Translations under genes and position numbers: made by a program | Shown here: positions 14,258-21,897 of the stretch, piece after piece | Layout: each line of letters begins with the position of its first letter | How positions within the stretch are numbered: the stretch's first letter is position 1 | The notes under the pieces: model-generated | The model's input: only the letters and a program-made list of their open reading frames with translations | Told to the model about the DNA's origin: nothing | The model's database searches: none | From: JAGVPT01 sp964642725 | GTDB lineage: Bacteria > Bacteroidota > Ignavibacteria > UBA10030 > UBA8401 | NCBI GenBank assembly: GCA_964642725.1 | Contig: CAZXQG010000035.1 | Location: forward strand, 1 to 29,279 | DNA: 29,279 nt | Direction: 5' to 3'

Positions 14258-15415
14258 ATGGCAGAAGAGACAAGCGAACAGAAACCGCAGGATGAATCCT
14301 TTCGGCGCCCGCGCTACCCGCGCTACCGCCGGCCGAACAGAAAACCGCCGGAACAAGCTTCGGCTGAAGGAATACCGGCTGCTGACTCGTCTGCCATGAA
14401 CGGTTCGCCGGCCGAGACGACCAATGCCGGCACCACGCCCCAGGAAAGTAAAGCACCGCAACAGACAAGCCAACATCGTCCGCAGAATATTGAAATATCC
14501 GTCGTCATTCCTCTCTATAATGAAGAGCAATCGCTGAAAGAACTTGCCGACCAGCTGAAAAGTACTCTTGTTCGCTTCGGCGGACGCTACGAGTTGATCT
14601 TTGTCGACGACGGCAGCACCGACAATTCATTCCGCGTGCTGCGCGACCTTCATTTCCGGAACAACCGCATTAAAGTCATCCGCTTTCGCAGGAACTACGG
14701 GAAGAGCGCTGCCTTGATGGTCGGTTTCCAGCGGGCGCAGGGCGATTACGTCGTTACGATGGATTCCGATTTGCAGGATGACCCGGCAGAAATTCCAAAC
14801 CTGATAAGGCAGTTAAAGGCCGGCTTCGACGTTGTGTCCGGCTGGAAGAAAAAACGTCATGACCCGATCACAAAGACACTCCCGTCGAAGTTCTTCAATT
14901 TTGTCACCAGCGTTATGACGGGCGTAAAAATTCATGATTCCAATTGCGGCCTGAAAGCGTACCGCCGCGAAGTCGTGAAAAGTGTGAACGTCTACGGCGA
15001 ATTGCACCGCTACATTCCGGCGCTTGCACACTGGCAGGGGTATCGTATCGGCGAGGTCGTCGTTCAGCATCGCGCCAGGAAATATGGAAAAACAAAATTT
15101 GGTACTGGAAGGTTTTTCAAAGGATTTCTCGATTTGCTCACTGTTCTTTTTACAACCCGCTATATCGCGCGGCCGCTGCATTTATTCGGCGTGTGGGGAA
15201 TGGTGTCTGCATTTGCCGGCCTGTGCATTGACGGGTATCTCGTTGCGGAATGGATTGTCGGCAAAACATCGCTCAGCAACCGTCCGCTGTTTCTCGTCGG
15301 ATTGATTCTCATCATCGTCGGGATCCAGTTCGTGTCGATCGGTTTGCTCGGCGAGATGATTACCAAAGGGCAGCACGTTGAAAAGGAATACTCGATCAGG
15401 GAAATCATCAAATAA
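14258..15415 (+). CDS. GT2 polyprenyl-phosphate glycosyltransferase with disordered N-terminal extension
   Basis: The catalytic domain resembles the dolichyl/undecaprenyl-phosphate sugar transferases (DPM1/ArnC/GtrB type). It has ISVVIPLYNEEQSLKELADQ at 80-99, the nucleotide-binding VDDGSTDN at 116-123 and the metal-binding DSDLQDDP at 169-176. Two C-terminal transmembrane helices (about 305-330 and 345-368) place the active site at the cytoplasmic face of the inner membrane. It would move a sugar from an NDP-sugar to the lipid carrier. The first 77 residues are unusual: Pro-, Arg-, Gln- and Ala-rich (FRRPRYPRYRRPNRKPPEQA) and surely unstructured. The start ATG overlaps nothing and follows a clear promoter. 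Confidence 0.88.
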   Translation: MAEETSEQKPQDESFRRPRYPRYRRPNRKPPEQASAEGIPAADSSAMNGSPAETTNAGTTPQESKAPQQTSQHRPQNIEISVVIPLYNEEQSLKELADQLKSTLVRFGGRYELIFVDDGSTDNSFRVLRDLHFRNNRIKVIRFRRNYGKSAALMVGFQRAQGDYVVTMDSDLQDDPAEIPNLIRQLKAGFDVVSGWKKKRHDPITKTLPSKFFNFVTSVMTGVKIHDSNCGLKAYRREVVKSVNVYGELHRYIPALAHWQGYRIGEVVVQHRARKYGKTKFGTGRFFKGFLDLLTVLFTTRYIARPLHLFGVWGMVSAFAGLCIDGYLVAEWIVGKTSLSNRPLFLVGLILIIVGIQFVSIGLLGEMITKGQHVEKEYSIREIIK

Positions 15416-15509
15416 CGGGTGAAGGCAAAAAGAAGTTAACCCTTCATATCAATCGATTGCAACGTTCCTGGATTGCAGCCAACCGTAGACAACGTTTTCG
15501 TTAAAACTC

Positions 15510-16577
15510 ATGATTCTTAAGACCGACTGCCGCCACTTTCGCGGCGATGTCCCCTGCAAACCTCATAAACAATACGGCGTTCACTGCGAGAGCTGCACGT
15601 ATTACGACCCCGTCGATAAGAATATTCTCATCATCAAACTCGGCGCTATCGGCGACGTCATCCGGACGACACCGCTTCTTCATCGCTTGAAAAAAGAGTT
15701 TCCGCGCGCAAAAATCTGGTGGCTCACGCTGACCCCGGAAATGCTTCCGGATTCCGTCGATATCCGGATGAAATTTACGCTGGAGAATATCGTAGCGCTC
15801 CGTTCGGTGAAATTCGACATCCTCTACAATCTTGACAAGGACCGCGAGGCATGCGCGCTTGCCCTCCAGATTGCGGCGGATGTTAAGAAAGGATTTGTCC
15901 TGAAAAACGGCGTGTGCGCTCCGGCGGACAAGGATGCCGAGGCGAAATTTTTCACCGGTGTTTTCGACGACACGAACAAAGCGAATACCAAAAGCTATCC
16001 GCAGGAAATTTTTGAAATGTGCGGTTTCAGGTTCGGCGGGGAAAAATACATCCTTCCTTTTGAACCTTGGAAAGATAAACGGTGGAAGATCAACGGAAAG
16101 AAAAAAATCGTCGGACTCAATACCGGCTGCGGCGGTCGTTGGACATCGCGCCTCTGGCCCGAGAAGTATTGGATTGCTGCCGCCAAAACGCTGAAGAAAT
16201 CGGGCTGCGAAGTAATCCTTCTCGGGGGGGAGCAAGAGGATAAGAAAAACAGGAAGATCGCGAAGGCGAGCGGGGCAAAATATTTCGGCTATTTCCCGTT
16301 GAAACAGTTTATCAACCTTGTCGACCAGTGCGACCTCGTCGTTACCGCGGTGACGATGGCGATGCATATCACCATCGGTCTCGGAAAGAAGATCGTACTT
16401 TTTAATAATATTTTTAATAAGCACGAGTTCGAGTTGTACGGGCTTGGAGAAATTCTTGAACCCGACTTCGAATGCACATGTTATTACTCGCCGACGTGCC
16501 CCAATAACTGTATGCAATATCTCTCCCCCGAACGCGTGGTGAAAGCGGTACGGCAACTTCTCGGAGCATCGGCGTGA
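15510..16577 (+). CDS. GT9 heptosyltransferase-like glycosyltransferase with N-terminal Cys cluster
   Basis: The core is that of LPS heptosyltransferases (GT-B fold). NILIIKLGAIGDVIRTTPLL near residue 40 binds the acceptor side, KKKIVGLNTGCGGRWTSRLW is in the middle, then EVILLGGEQED and DLVVTAVTMAMHITIGLGKK as the nucleotide-sugar site. Before the core come four cysteines (C7, C16, C26, C29) in DCRHFRGDVPCKPHK and GVHCESCTYY, and a second cluster lies near the C-terminus (ECTCYYSPTCPNNCM). These may hold zinc or an iron-sulfur centre. Cytoplasmic, it likely adds a sugar to the LPS core or another surface glycan. The GT4 gene follows after 10 nt. Confidence 0.85.
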   Translation: MILKTDCRHFRGDVPCKPHKQYGVHCESCTYYDPVDKNILIIKLGAIGDVIRTTPLLHRLKKEFPRAKIWWLTLTPEMLPDSVDIRMKFTLENIVALRSVKFDILYNLDKDREACALALQIAADVKKGFVLKNGVCAPADKDAEAKFFTGVFDDTNKANTKSYPQEIFEMCGFRFGGEKYILPFEPWKDKRWKINGKKKIVGLNTGCGGRWTSRLWPEKYWIAAAKTLKKSGCEVILLGGEQEDKKNRKIAKASGAKYFGYFPLKQFINLVDQCDLVVTAVTMAMHITIGLGKKIVLFNNIFNKHEFELYGLGEILEPDFECTCYYSPTCPNNCMQYLSPERVVKAVRQLLGASA

Positions 16578-16587
16578 TGCGCGCGAA

Positions 16588-17718
16588 ATGAACATTATCA
16601 TTCTCGGAACGGCGTATCCATTGCGCGGCGGTATTGCTCACTACAACGCACTTCTCTATACTCATCTCAGGAAGAAACATACCGTACAAATCATTTCTTT
16701 CAAAAGACAGTATCCGAAAATGTTTTTTCCGGGGAAGACGCAGGAGGAACAGGGGGACCCCGGTCTGCCGGTGGAAAGCGAGCAGCTGATCGACTCGGTG
16801 AACCCGTTCAATTGGATCCGGGTTGGAATAGCGCTGCGAAGGCGAAATGCAGACGTTGTGATTTTTAAGTACTGGCTCCCGTTTTTCGGCCCGTGCATCG
16901 GAACGATCTGCGCATTGCTGAAATACCGGAGGAAAACGAAGGTTGTGGCCATTTGCGATAACGTGATCCCGCACGAACATCGCCCCGGTGACCGGCTTTT
17001 TACGTGGTACGTCTTCAAATTTGTGGATTCATATATCGTTCAATCGGACGCGGTCGAGAAAGATTTGCTCGCAACGGTAGAGAATCCCGTGTACAGGAAA
17101 GTTCCGCATCCGGTCTACGAAATATTTGGCCCGCGCATCGACAAAAAAAAGGCTCGTGCAGCACTGAACATCCGCGACGAAAAAGTGATTCTTTTTTTTG
17201 GCTACATCCGTCCTTATAAAGGACTTCATGTGATGATCGACGCGATGAAGGAACTGAAGAAATATCTCCGGGTCAAATTGCTTGTCGTCGGAGAATTCTA
17301 CGGTGACGAAGAGAAATACCGATGGCACATCTCGGATGCACAGGTCCGTGATGTCATCGACGTTGTCTCGGATTATGTGCCGAATGAAAAAGTGGGGGAA
17401 TATTTTTCGGCGGCGGACGCGGTTGTTTTGCCGTATCTTTCGGCGACGCAGAGCGGAATTGCGCAAATAGCGTACAATTTCGATAAACCGGTCATCGCAA
17501 CCGGTGTCGGCGGGCTTGCCGAAGTCGTCGTTGACGGAATATCCGGATTGACCGTGCCGCCGAACGATCCGTCGAAGCTCGCAGACGCAATCAAAAGGTT
17601 CTACTCGGAGAACTTGGAAGAAACACTCTCCGCCGGCGCGGCCCGTGAAAAGAAGAAATACTCGTGGGAGAACATGGTGGAAGCAATAGAGCAGTTAACG
17701 GTGAACAGTAAACAGTAA
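16588..17718 (+). CDS. GT4-family glycosyltransferase
   Basis: The N-terminal Rossmann half starts MNIIILGTAYPLRGGIAHYN, with the glycine-rich acceptor loop. The C-terminal half has VILFFGYIRPYKGLHVMIDA and the GT4 sugar-nucleotide motif around LPYLSATQSGIAQIAYNFDK, GVGGLAEVVVDGISGLTVPP. The usual E-x7-E pattern is partly replaced (the first Glu position reads TQSG), a known variation in this subfamily. At 376 aa it is full length. The last residues (TVNSKQ) and the stop are encoded inside an inverted repeat (17701-17787), so the natural C-terminus has probably been altered by the repeat. It forms an operon with the GT9 gene. Confidence 0.85.
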   Translation: MNIIILGTAYPLRGGIAHYNALLYTHLRKKHTVQIISFKRQYPKMFFPGKTQEEQGDPGLPVESEQLIDSVNPFNWIRVGIALRRRNADVVIFKYWLPFFGPCIGTICALLKYRRKTKVVAICDNVIPHEHRPGDRLFTWYVFKFVDSYIVQSDAVEKDLLATVENPVYRKVPHPVYEIFGPRIDKKKARAALNIRDEKVILFFGYIRPYKGLHVMIDAMKELKKYLRVKLLVVGEFYGDEEKYRWHISDAQVRDVIDVVSDYVPNEKVGEYFSAADAVVLPYLSATQSGIAQIAYNFDKPVIATGVGGLAEVVVDGISGLTVPPNDPSKLADAIKRFYSENLEETLSAGAAREKKKYSWENMVEAIEQLTVNSKQ

Positions 17719-17787
17719 CCATCATAAATGTTGTTTACCGTTCGGATCAACATATTAACTGATCATTGTTAACTGTTTACTGTTCAC
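17701..17787. repeat. Inverted repeat overlapping the GT4 3' end
   Basis: GTGAACAGTAAACAGT (17701-17716) is repeated exactly in inverted orientation at 17772-17787. Flanking words (GATCATTGTTAACTG) are like those of the repeat between the tRNAs. The GT4 stop codon lies at the end of the left arm, and the methyltransferase ATG is 20 nt beyond the right arm. No T-run follows. Confidence 0.65.
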
Positions 17788-17806
17788 TGATTAATGATCA
17801 CTGAAT

Positions 17807-18622
17807 ATGCACTACGACCCTATTAAAAATGTTATCGGCAATGTTGCGCGGACGAGCCCGCTGGTGCGGAGGTTCTTCTACGCGGTTCTCGGGATCATGT
17901 TCTTGCGTGAGTGGTATGTTAAGCGCGCACTCCGGGTATTGTTAGGCGGGAAGAGAGATCCCTTTACCATGTTCGACGCTGGAAGCGGCTTCGGACAATA
18001 CTCGTACTATTGCGCGAAACATTTTCCTTCTGCAACAATCTATGCAGTAGATGTGAAAGATGAACAGATCGCGGATTGCCGTTCCTTCTTCTTGAAAGAA
18101 AAACTCGGCAACGTTTCCTTCGAAGTTGAAGACCTGACAATTCCCAAGCACGACGGGCGGTTTGATTTTATTTTGTCCATCGATGTGATGGAACATATTC
18201 AGGAAGATCTGCAGGTGTTCAGGAACTTCTACCATGCCCTGAAACCGGGCGGAAAAGTTCTGATTAATACTCCGTCAAATCTCGGCGGCTCGGACGCCCA
18301 CGACGAGAGCGACCCGAGCTTTATTGAGGAGCATGCCCGCAACGGCTACTCCGTCGACGACATCACGCGAAAGCTGAAAAGCGCCGGTTTTCACTTAGAA
18401 AAAGTGACGTATACCTACGGCCCCATCGGAAGCGCCGCATGGCGGCTCGGCATCAAGTATCCAATGCTGATGCTGAACAAAAGCAAGCTGTATTTTATCC
18501 TTCTTCCGTTCTATTACATTCTCACGTTGTGGCTGACACTCCTGCTGATGTACGCCGACTATAAATTCGCCAACAAGCGGGGAACAGGACTGCTTGTGGT
18601 GGCTGTGAAAGCAGTTTCGTAA
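17807..18622 (+). CDS. SAM-dependent methyltransferase, membrane-associated
   Basis: The class I methyltransferase fold is seen in FDAGSGFGQYSYYCAKHFPS (SAM-binding glycine motif I), IYAVDVKDEQI (acidic strand end), FDFILSIDVMEHIQED (motif with the typical D-V-x-E-H) and ALKPGGKVLINTPS. This is the type-11 pattern. The last 60 residues contain a hydrophobic hairpin (LYFILLPFYYILTLWLTLLL), so the protein probably sits on the inner membrane. Following three glycosyltransferases, it most likely methylates a glycan or lipid intermediate. The target is not predictable. Confidence 0.8.
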   Translation: MHYDPIKNVIGNVARTSPLVRRFFYAVLGIMFLREWYVKRALRVLLGGKRDPFTMFDAGSGFGQYSYYCAKHFPSATIYAVDVKDEQIADCRSFFLKEKLGNVSFEVEDLTIPKHDGRFDFILSIDVMEHIQEDLQVFRNFYHALKPGGKVLINTPSNLGGSDAHDESDPSFIEEHARNGYSVDDITRKLKSAGFHLEKVTYTYGPIGSAAWRLGIKYPMLMLNKSKLYFILLPFYYILTLWLTLLLMYADYKFANKRGTGLLVVAVKAVS

Positions 18623-18734
18623 CGTGTAGGCATCTATCTTAACTGTCACACCGCGCAACTTCTCCTTGTTTTTCTTCTCTCCTTTTTGTATTATTGAAAA
18701 ACCACAGAAGACCAACCCTCGCGTTGTTTCGTCC

Positions 18735-19874
18735 ATGAAAATCTTTCGTGCCGTTGAAGCAGAGTCAACAAATGCGCCGGCACCATCATCTCAAGCAAAA
18801 AAATACAGTCGTATCAAGTTAACGTTGTCTCTCATCGGGACAACGTTTTCGTTTATTGTTACGTTGGCGATAGTTGTGACAGGCTTTTCACTCCGCGTTG
18901 AGAATGCCGTCCATTTATACACACAGTCGCCGTATGTTGCACTGCTTCTTTTTGGGGCAGTACTCGGCGTACTCAGCGGCATCGTATCCTTCCCGCTCAG
19001 TTTTTATTCCGGCTTCATTCTCGAGCATCGGTATAATTTGTCTAACCAGAACTTCTTTCAGTGGCTGTTGGAGCAGGGTAAAGCGTTCCTTGTCAGCATC
19101 CCGATTGCGGTGCCCCTGATGCTTCTGTTCTATTTTTTCTTGAGGGAGTATCAGGCATTATGGTGGCTTCCGGTGGCGACGGCCATGTTTGTCGTGTCGG
19201 TGCTGCTTTCCAAAATTGTGCCTGTGTTCATCATGCCTCTGTTCTACAAATTTACCCCTCTGGAGAACGATGCTCTCAAGGAACGAATTCTCTCGCTGTG
19301 CAAGAACACCCGTATGAACGTGACTGGCATCTTTACGTTCAACTTGAGCAAGACGACGAAAAAAGCAAACGCAGGATTCACCGGCATAGGAAAATCGAAA
19401 CGGATCATTCTGGGCGATACGCTCATGCAGCATTTTTCGGATGACGAAGTCGAGACTGTTTTTGCCCATGAACTTGGGCATTACGTTCACGGGCACATTT
19501 GGAAAAACATCCTGGTCGGGACGCTGAGCATCTATGCCGGGCTTTTCATTACATCGAAACTCTATTTTCTTTCTCTCGGATGGTTCGGTTTCTCTTCGGT
19601 CGATCAGCTTGCGGCGCTGCCGCTGCTCGCTCTTTGGCTCGGCGTGTATTCGCTCTTCACGTCGCCGTTGTCGAATGTTTTATCGAGGAAGTATGAGTTC
19701 GAAGCCGACCGCTACGCGCTCGTGAGAACCGGAAATGCATCGGCGTTCACGTCGACGATGAGGAAGCTCGCCGAAATGAACCTCGCCGATACGGCGCCGC
19801 ACCCGGTTGTAGAATTTCTTTTTTACAGCCATCCGTCAATAGAAAAGAGAATTCGCGCTGCGGAGAAAGCGTAA
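18735..19874 (+). CDS. M48-family membrane metalloprotease (Ste24/HtpX type)
   Basis: A zinc protease of the inner membrane with several transmembrane helices. The catalytic motif is FAHELGHYVHGH (His245, Glu246, His249), and the third ligand Glu321 is in YEFEADRYAL. The layout of an N-terminal membrane half, MPLFYKFTPLEN, FTFNLSKTTKKANAGFTG and the HExxH region follows Ste24 (CAAX prenyl protease 1) rather than short HtpX. Likely work is quality control of membrane proteins. The ATG at 18735 is chosen because the upstream in-frame TTG would add a non-protein-like leader. The stop overlaps the plsC start (TAATG). Confidence 0.85.
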   Translation: MKIFRAVEAESTNAPAPSSQAKKYSRIKLTLSLIGTTFSFIVTLAIVVTGFSLRVENAVHLYTQSPYVALLLFGAVLGVLSGIVSFPLSFYSGFILEHRYNLSNQNFFQWLLEQGKAFLVSIPIAVPLMLLFYFFLREYQALWWLPVATAMFVVSVLLSKIVPVFIMPLFYKFTPLENDALKERILSLCKNTRMNVTGIFTFNLSKTTKKANAGFTGIGKSKRIILGDTLMQHFSDDEVETVFAHELGHYVHGHIWKNILVGTLSIYAGLFITSKLYFLSLGWFGFSSVDQLAALPLLALWLGVYSLFTSPLSNVLSRKYEFEADRYALVRTGNASAFTSTMRKLAEMNLADTAPHPVVEFLFYSHPSIEKRIRAAEKA

Positions 19875-20590
19875 TGCGTGCGCTGTTGACAATCGTCAGG
19901 ATCGTTATTATTGTTGCAACGAACGCCGGCTTATCGATCATCGCGCTTCTCAGCCTTCTCGTTGAAAAGGACGGCAGAACATATTTTTGGGCGGGGAGTA
20001 CGTGGTCGAAGCTTTGTTTGAAAATATGGGGGATCGACGTCCGTGTGCGGGGAATGGAAAATATTCGGCCGGACGGGGCGTACATTTTCGTGACGAACCA
20101 CGCGAGTATGTTCGATATCCCGGCGATTATGTCGGTGCTGCCCCGTGTGCGGATCATGTTCAAAAAGGAATTGTCGTACGTGCCGCTCTGGGGGTGGGCG
20201 CTGAAATGGGGGCACCACATTATGGTCGACCGGGCGAAAGGAAGCGAAGCGATGAAAAGCCTCGACCGTGCAGCGAAAGCGATCAAAACCGGCGGTTCCG
20301 TGATCCTTTTCGCGGAGGGGACGCGCACGCGCGACGGAAAATTGCTTCCGTTTAAACGGGGCGCATTTACACTTGCGGCGAAATCGGGAGTTCCACTTGT
20401 CCCGATAGCAATCAACGGCAGTTTCAAAATTTTGCCGAAGAATTCGCTCGATATCCGGCCAAGCCCGATTGAATTGGTGATGGAAAAGCCCATCGATACA
20501 TCATGCATCACCAGCCGGGAAGAGGAAATTGCATTGATGAAGAGCGTAAGGCAAATCATTGAACGGAACTATCGGGAAGATATTTCATAG
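19874..20590 (+). CDS. plsC: 1-acyl-sn-glycerol-3-phosphate acyltransferase
   Basis: PlsC transfers the second fatty acyl chain to lysophosphatidic acid on the cytoplasmic face of the inner membrane. An N-terminal membrane anchor (about 5-30) precedes the catalytic motif NHASMFD (His76, Asp81). FKKELSYVPLWGW is motif II, FAEGTRTRDGKLLPFKRG (147-164) motif III and VPLVPIAINGS motif IV. The length of 238 is normal. The one-base overlap with the protease gene implies translational coupling. Confidence 0.9.
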   Translation: MRALLTIVRIVIIVATNAGLSIIALLSLLVEKDGRTYFWAGSTWSKLCLKIWGIDVRVRGMENIRPDGAYIFVTNHASMFDIPAIMSVLPRVRIMFKKELSYVPLWGWALKWGHHIMVDRAKGSEAMKSLDRAAKAIKTGGSVILFAEGTRTRDGKLLPFKRGAFTLAAKSGVPLVPIAINGSFKILPKNSLDIRPSPIELVMEKPIDTSCITSREEEIALMKSVRQIIERNYREDIS

Positions 20591-20606
20591 AGGAAAAGAG
20601 ATTAAG

Positions 20607-20653
20607 GAGGCAGATAAATATTCAGTCTGCATTCTGTCTCCTGTATTCTGAAT
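20607..20653. repeat. Inverted repeat, GGAGNCAGA / TCTGTCTCC family
   Basis: GGAGGCAGA and TCTGTCTCC flank TATTCAG-type words, and the outer TATTCAG / TTCTGAAT pair as well. The sequence CATTCTGTCTCCTGTATTCT is of a kind seen as an intergenic dispersed repeat in several uncultured bacterial groups. It lies between plsC and gatC. Confidence 0.45.
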
Positions 20654-20676
20654 TCTTTTTACAGGGAGTAGCAACA

Positions 20677-20964
20677 ATGTCCGTAACCATCAAAGACGTC
20701 GAGCACATTGCCGAGCTTGCGCGGCTGGAATTCGACGAAAAGGAAAAAGAAAAATTGACTTACGAGCTCAACGATATATTGAAGTATATCGGGAAATTGA
20801 ACGAGCTTGATACATCGAACGTGGAGCCGTTGTCCCACGTGATTGAATTGAGCAACGTCTTTCGAGACGATGTCGTGAAGCCGTCAATTTCGCCCGAGGA
20901 AGCGCTGAAGAACGCGCCTGCGAAAAAAGACACGTTTTTCAAAGTGCCGAAGGTGATCGGATGA
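20677..20964 (+). CDS. gatC: Aspartyl/glutamyl-tRNA amidotransferase subunit C
   Basis: GatC is the small chaperone-like subunit of GatCAB, which converts Glu-tRNA(Gln) and Asp-tRNA(Asn) to the amides. The family signature is complete: VEHIAELARLEFDEKEKEKL, ILKYIGKLNELDTSNVEPLS, FRDDVVKPSISPEEALKNAP and the C-terminal DTFFKVPKVIG. The length of 95 is typical. AGGGAG precedes the ATG. gatA and gatB are not in the window, so the subunits are scattered. Confidence 0.95.
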   Translation: MSVTIKDVEHIAELARLEFDEKEKEKLTYELNDILKYIGKLNELDTSNVEPLSHVIELSNVFRDDVVKPSISPEEALKNAPAKKDTFFKVPKVIG

Positions 20965-20965
20965 C

Positions 20966-21073
20966 GGTTCATTTTCAATTTTCGATTTGCAATTTACAAT
21001 TGTCAATCATCCTATTCTGTACGGGTACTGTTGTCTTAAATCAAAAATTGGAAATTGCAAATTGAAAATTATA
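20966..21073. repeat. AT-rich inverted repeat between gatC and kdsB
   Basis: The left arm is TTCATTTTCAATTTTCGATT plus TGCAATTTACAATT. The right arm (21040-21073) contains AATTGGAAATTGCAAATTGA plus AAATT, its inverted copy with a 7-nt gap. The right arm extends into the kdsB start region. A related A/T word repeat follows kdsB. Confidence 0.6.
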
Positions 21074-21817
21074 GGAATCATACCGTCCCGCTATGCATCG
21101 CAGCGTCTTCCGGCAAAGTCGCTGGCGGATATTGACGGCAAGCCGATGGTACAGCACGTTTACGAGAGGGCAAAACGATCTCGTTTACTCACCGATGTTA
21201 TCGTTGCAACGGACGATGAGCGGATAAAGACGGCAGTGAAAGAGTTTGGCGGGAACGCTGTGATGACGCCTGAAACGATTCAAAGCGGGAGCGATAGAGT
21301 CGCATTTGTTGCCCGAACCATGGATGCGGATATTATCGTCAATGTGCAGGGAGACGAGCCGCTGATCGATCCGGCTTTGATCGACCAGACTGTTCAGCTG
21401 CTGATTGACGACACCGCCGCTGTCGTCGGCACGGCGGTGAAAAAGATTACTTCACTAGATGAACTGCTGACTCCCAATGTCGTGAAAGCCGTGATCGATA
21501 AAAACAATTTTGCTCTTTATTTCACCCGTTCGCTTGTTCCGTTTGTCCGCGATTCGGCGGAAGTAACGGACTGGCTCAAACGCGCAGTGTTCTATAAGCA
21601 TTTTGGGATTTATGTGTATCGGGGCTCTTTTTTGCAGCAATACGCAACGTTGACACCGACTCGGCTCGAACAAGCCGAAAAACTCGAACAGCTTCGTATT
21701 CTCGAGAACGGTTTTCGTATTAAAGTAGCGATCACCGAATTTGATTCAATCCCGGTCGACACACAGGAAGACCTCGACCGTGTCAGGGCAAAAGTAAAAA
21801 TTCAAAATTCAAAATGA
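21062..21817 (+). CDS. kdsB: 3-deoxy-manno-octulosonate cytidylyltransferase
   Basis: KdsB makes CMP-Kdo from CTP and Kdo for the LPS inner core. It begins KIIGIIPSRYASQRLPAKSL and continues ADIDGKPMVQHVYERAKRS, VIVATDDERIKTAVKEFGG, DIIVNVQGDEPLIDP and KHFGIYVYRGSFLQQY, all conserved nucleotide-sugar synthase motifs. The start is TTG at 21062: no ATG is near and the family starts one residue before KII. Both this start codon and the last codons (KIQNSK-stop) lie in AT-rich inverted repeats. At 251 aa it is full length. pyrG, which makes CTP, follows. Confidence 0.92.
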   Translation: MKIIGIIPSRYASQRLPAKSLADIDGKPMVQHVYERAKRSRLLTDVIVATDDERIKTAVKEFGGNAVMTPETIQSGSDRVAFVARTMDADIIVNVQGDEPLIDPALIDQTVQLLIDDTAAVVGTAVKKITSLDELLTPNVVKAVIDKNNFALYFTRSLVPFVRDSAEVTDWLKRAVFYKHFGIYVYRGSFLQQYATLTPTRLEQAEKLEQLRILENGFRIKVAITEFDSIPVDTQEDLDRVRAKVKIQNSK

Positions 21818-21882
21818 AGAGCCGAGCTACAACAATGTTGCGCGCAAATTTTTTAATTTTTCATTCATAATTTTTAATTTTC
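21797..21882. repeat. AT-rich inverted repeat overlapping the kdsB 3' end
   Basis: AAAAATTCAAAATTCAAAAT (from 21797) is mirrored by TCATTCATAATTTTTAATTT (21861-21880). The kdsB stop lies in the left arm. The vocabulary is related to the repeat at 20966-21073. Confidence 0.5.
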
Positions 21883-21897
21883 CTTAAGGGTGTTTCC

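Noticed and set aside
13909..14295. 128-codon plus-strand frame ahead of the GT2 gene
   Set aside because: It overlaps the GT2 start and the promoter at 14192, has no ribosome site, and its translation is not protein-like.
15501..16601. Long open frame (366 codons) on the minus strand, antisense to the GT9 gene
   Set aside because: The plus-strand protein has clear GT9 motifs, while the antisense translation is an Arg/Phe-rich mirror of codon bias with no family features.
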